Positions 5,592 through 5,828 of a stretch of 5,828 nt of DNA are shown here, piece by piece. The position numbers and the translations under genes were made by a program. This DNA comes from JBGLNJ01 sp964353405 (lineage in GTDB: Bacteria > Chloroflexota > Anaerolineae > Fen-1058). Each line of letters opens with the position of its first letter. The first letter of the stretch is position 1. The stretch spans positions 1 through 5,828 of the forward strand of contig CAYGWJ010000022.1 in assembly GCA_964353405.1 (NCBI GenBank). The letters are read 5' to 3'. The notes beneath the pieces are model-generated. The model was not told the DNA's origin. It did not search any database and worked only from the letters and a program-made list of their open reading frames with translations.

Positions 5592-5828
5592 ATGTTCACT
5601 CGCACCTGGGCCGACGAGGCCACCACAGCCAGCAAACCAGCGGATACCAAAGGCGTCGCACTTGAATGGGGGTTGAAAATTCCCATGCGCGCTCGCTATC
5701 GCGAGTCGTTGCAGGAAGCCAAGTGGGTGACGCCCGGCCAAGTCAACCGCTACGAGTTCGGCGTGTTCCCCTACTTTTCGCGGCGGATTGCGCAAGGCAG
5801 CCGATTGCGCCTGGTGATTCGCGCGCTC
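5592..5828 (+). CDS. CocE/NonD-type hydrolase C-terminal domain, 5' start present, runs off window
   Basis: An ORF too short at the window edge to stand out: 79 residues are visible, starting at an ATG with GGGAG (5581-5585) 6 nt upstream and 10 nt after the HAD stop. From about residue 31 the sequence reads MRARYRES, then VTPGQVNRYEF and FPYFSRRIAQGSRLRLVI. These match the end of the C-terminal jelly-roll (PepX_C) domain of CocE/NonD hydrolases and X-Pro dipeptidyl-peptidases. In normal members this stretch follows an alpha/beta-hydrolase domain of several hundred residues with the catalytic Ser, which is absent: the DNA upstream encodes the HAD protein. So this is either a remnant or a stand-alone beta-domain. 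The first 22 residues are polar and unfamiliar. The ribosome binding site suggests it is expressed. Confidence 0.65.
   Translation, partial: MFTRTWADEATTASKPADTKGVALEWGLKIPMRARYRESLQEAKWVTPGQVNRYEFGVFPYFSRRIAQGSRLRLVIRAL

Noticed and set aside
1..5828. tRNA, rRNA, CRISPR array, transposase or att site
   Set aside because: No cloverleaf, regular spacer-repeat array, transposase motif or terminal repeat with target duplication was seen on either strand.

Overview
The window looks like bacterial chromosome, most probably from a Chloroflexota (Anaerolineae-like) genome or a related uncultured lineage. The reasons are GC-rich codon use, Shine-Dalgarno sites, a clear extended -10 promoter (TGGTATAAT), and a bacterial class II HMG-CoA reductase placed beside an archaeal-type HMG-CoA synthase/thiolase/DUF35 set. 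The taxonomic placement is inference; no rRNA or marker gene is present.

Left and centre (195-4202, minus strand): one compact operon for the upper mevalonate pathway. It is transcribed right to left as class II HMG-CoA reductase (2913-4202), archaeal-type HMG-CoA synthase (1830-2885), SCP2/archaeal-type acetyl-CoA acetyltransferase (671-1828) and a DUF35 zinc-ribbon/OB-fold protein (195-593). Thiolase condenses two acetyl-CoA to acetoacetyl-CoA, the synthase adds a third acetyl unit to give HMG-CoA, and the reductase reduces it to mevalonate. In archaea the thiolase, synthase and DUF35 proteins form one complex that channels acetoacetyl-CoA, and this operon has all three parts. The last intergenic gap (594-670) holds five copies of a 9-bp motif in two opposed blocks, just before the DUF35 ribosome binding site. 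A hairpin at 147-173 probably ends the operon.

Divergent control region (4203-4445): a predicted minus-strand promoter for the mevalonate operon, a strong plus-strand extended -10 promoter, an 18-bp dyad (TACCTG-N6-CAGGTA) beside the predicted operon start site, and a longer imperfect inverted repeat (4331-4366) between the promoters.

Right (4446-5828, plus strand): a second operon with a MOSC-domain protein, a HAD-family phosphatase joined to it by an ATGA overlap, and, 10 nt later, the start of an ORF that matches only the C-terminal beta-domain of CocE/NonD (X-Pro dipeptidyl-peptidase-like) hydrolases. That ORF runs off the window.

Far left (1-194): no supportable gene. It holds a G-quadruplex consensus at the very edge and several short inverted repeats that may be a dispersed intergenic element.
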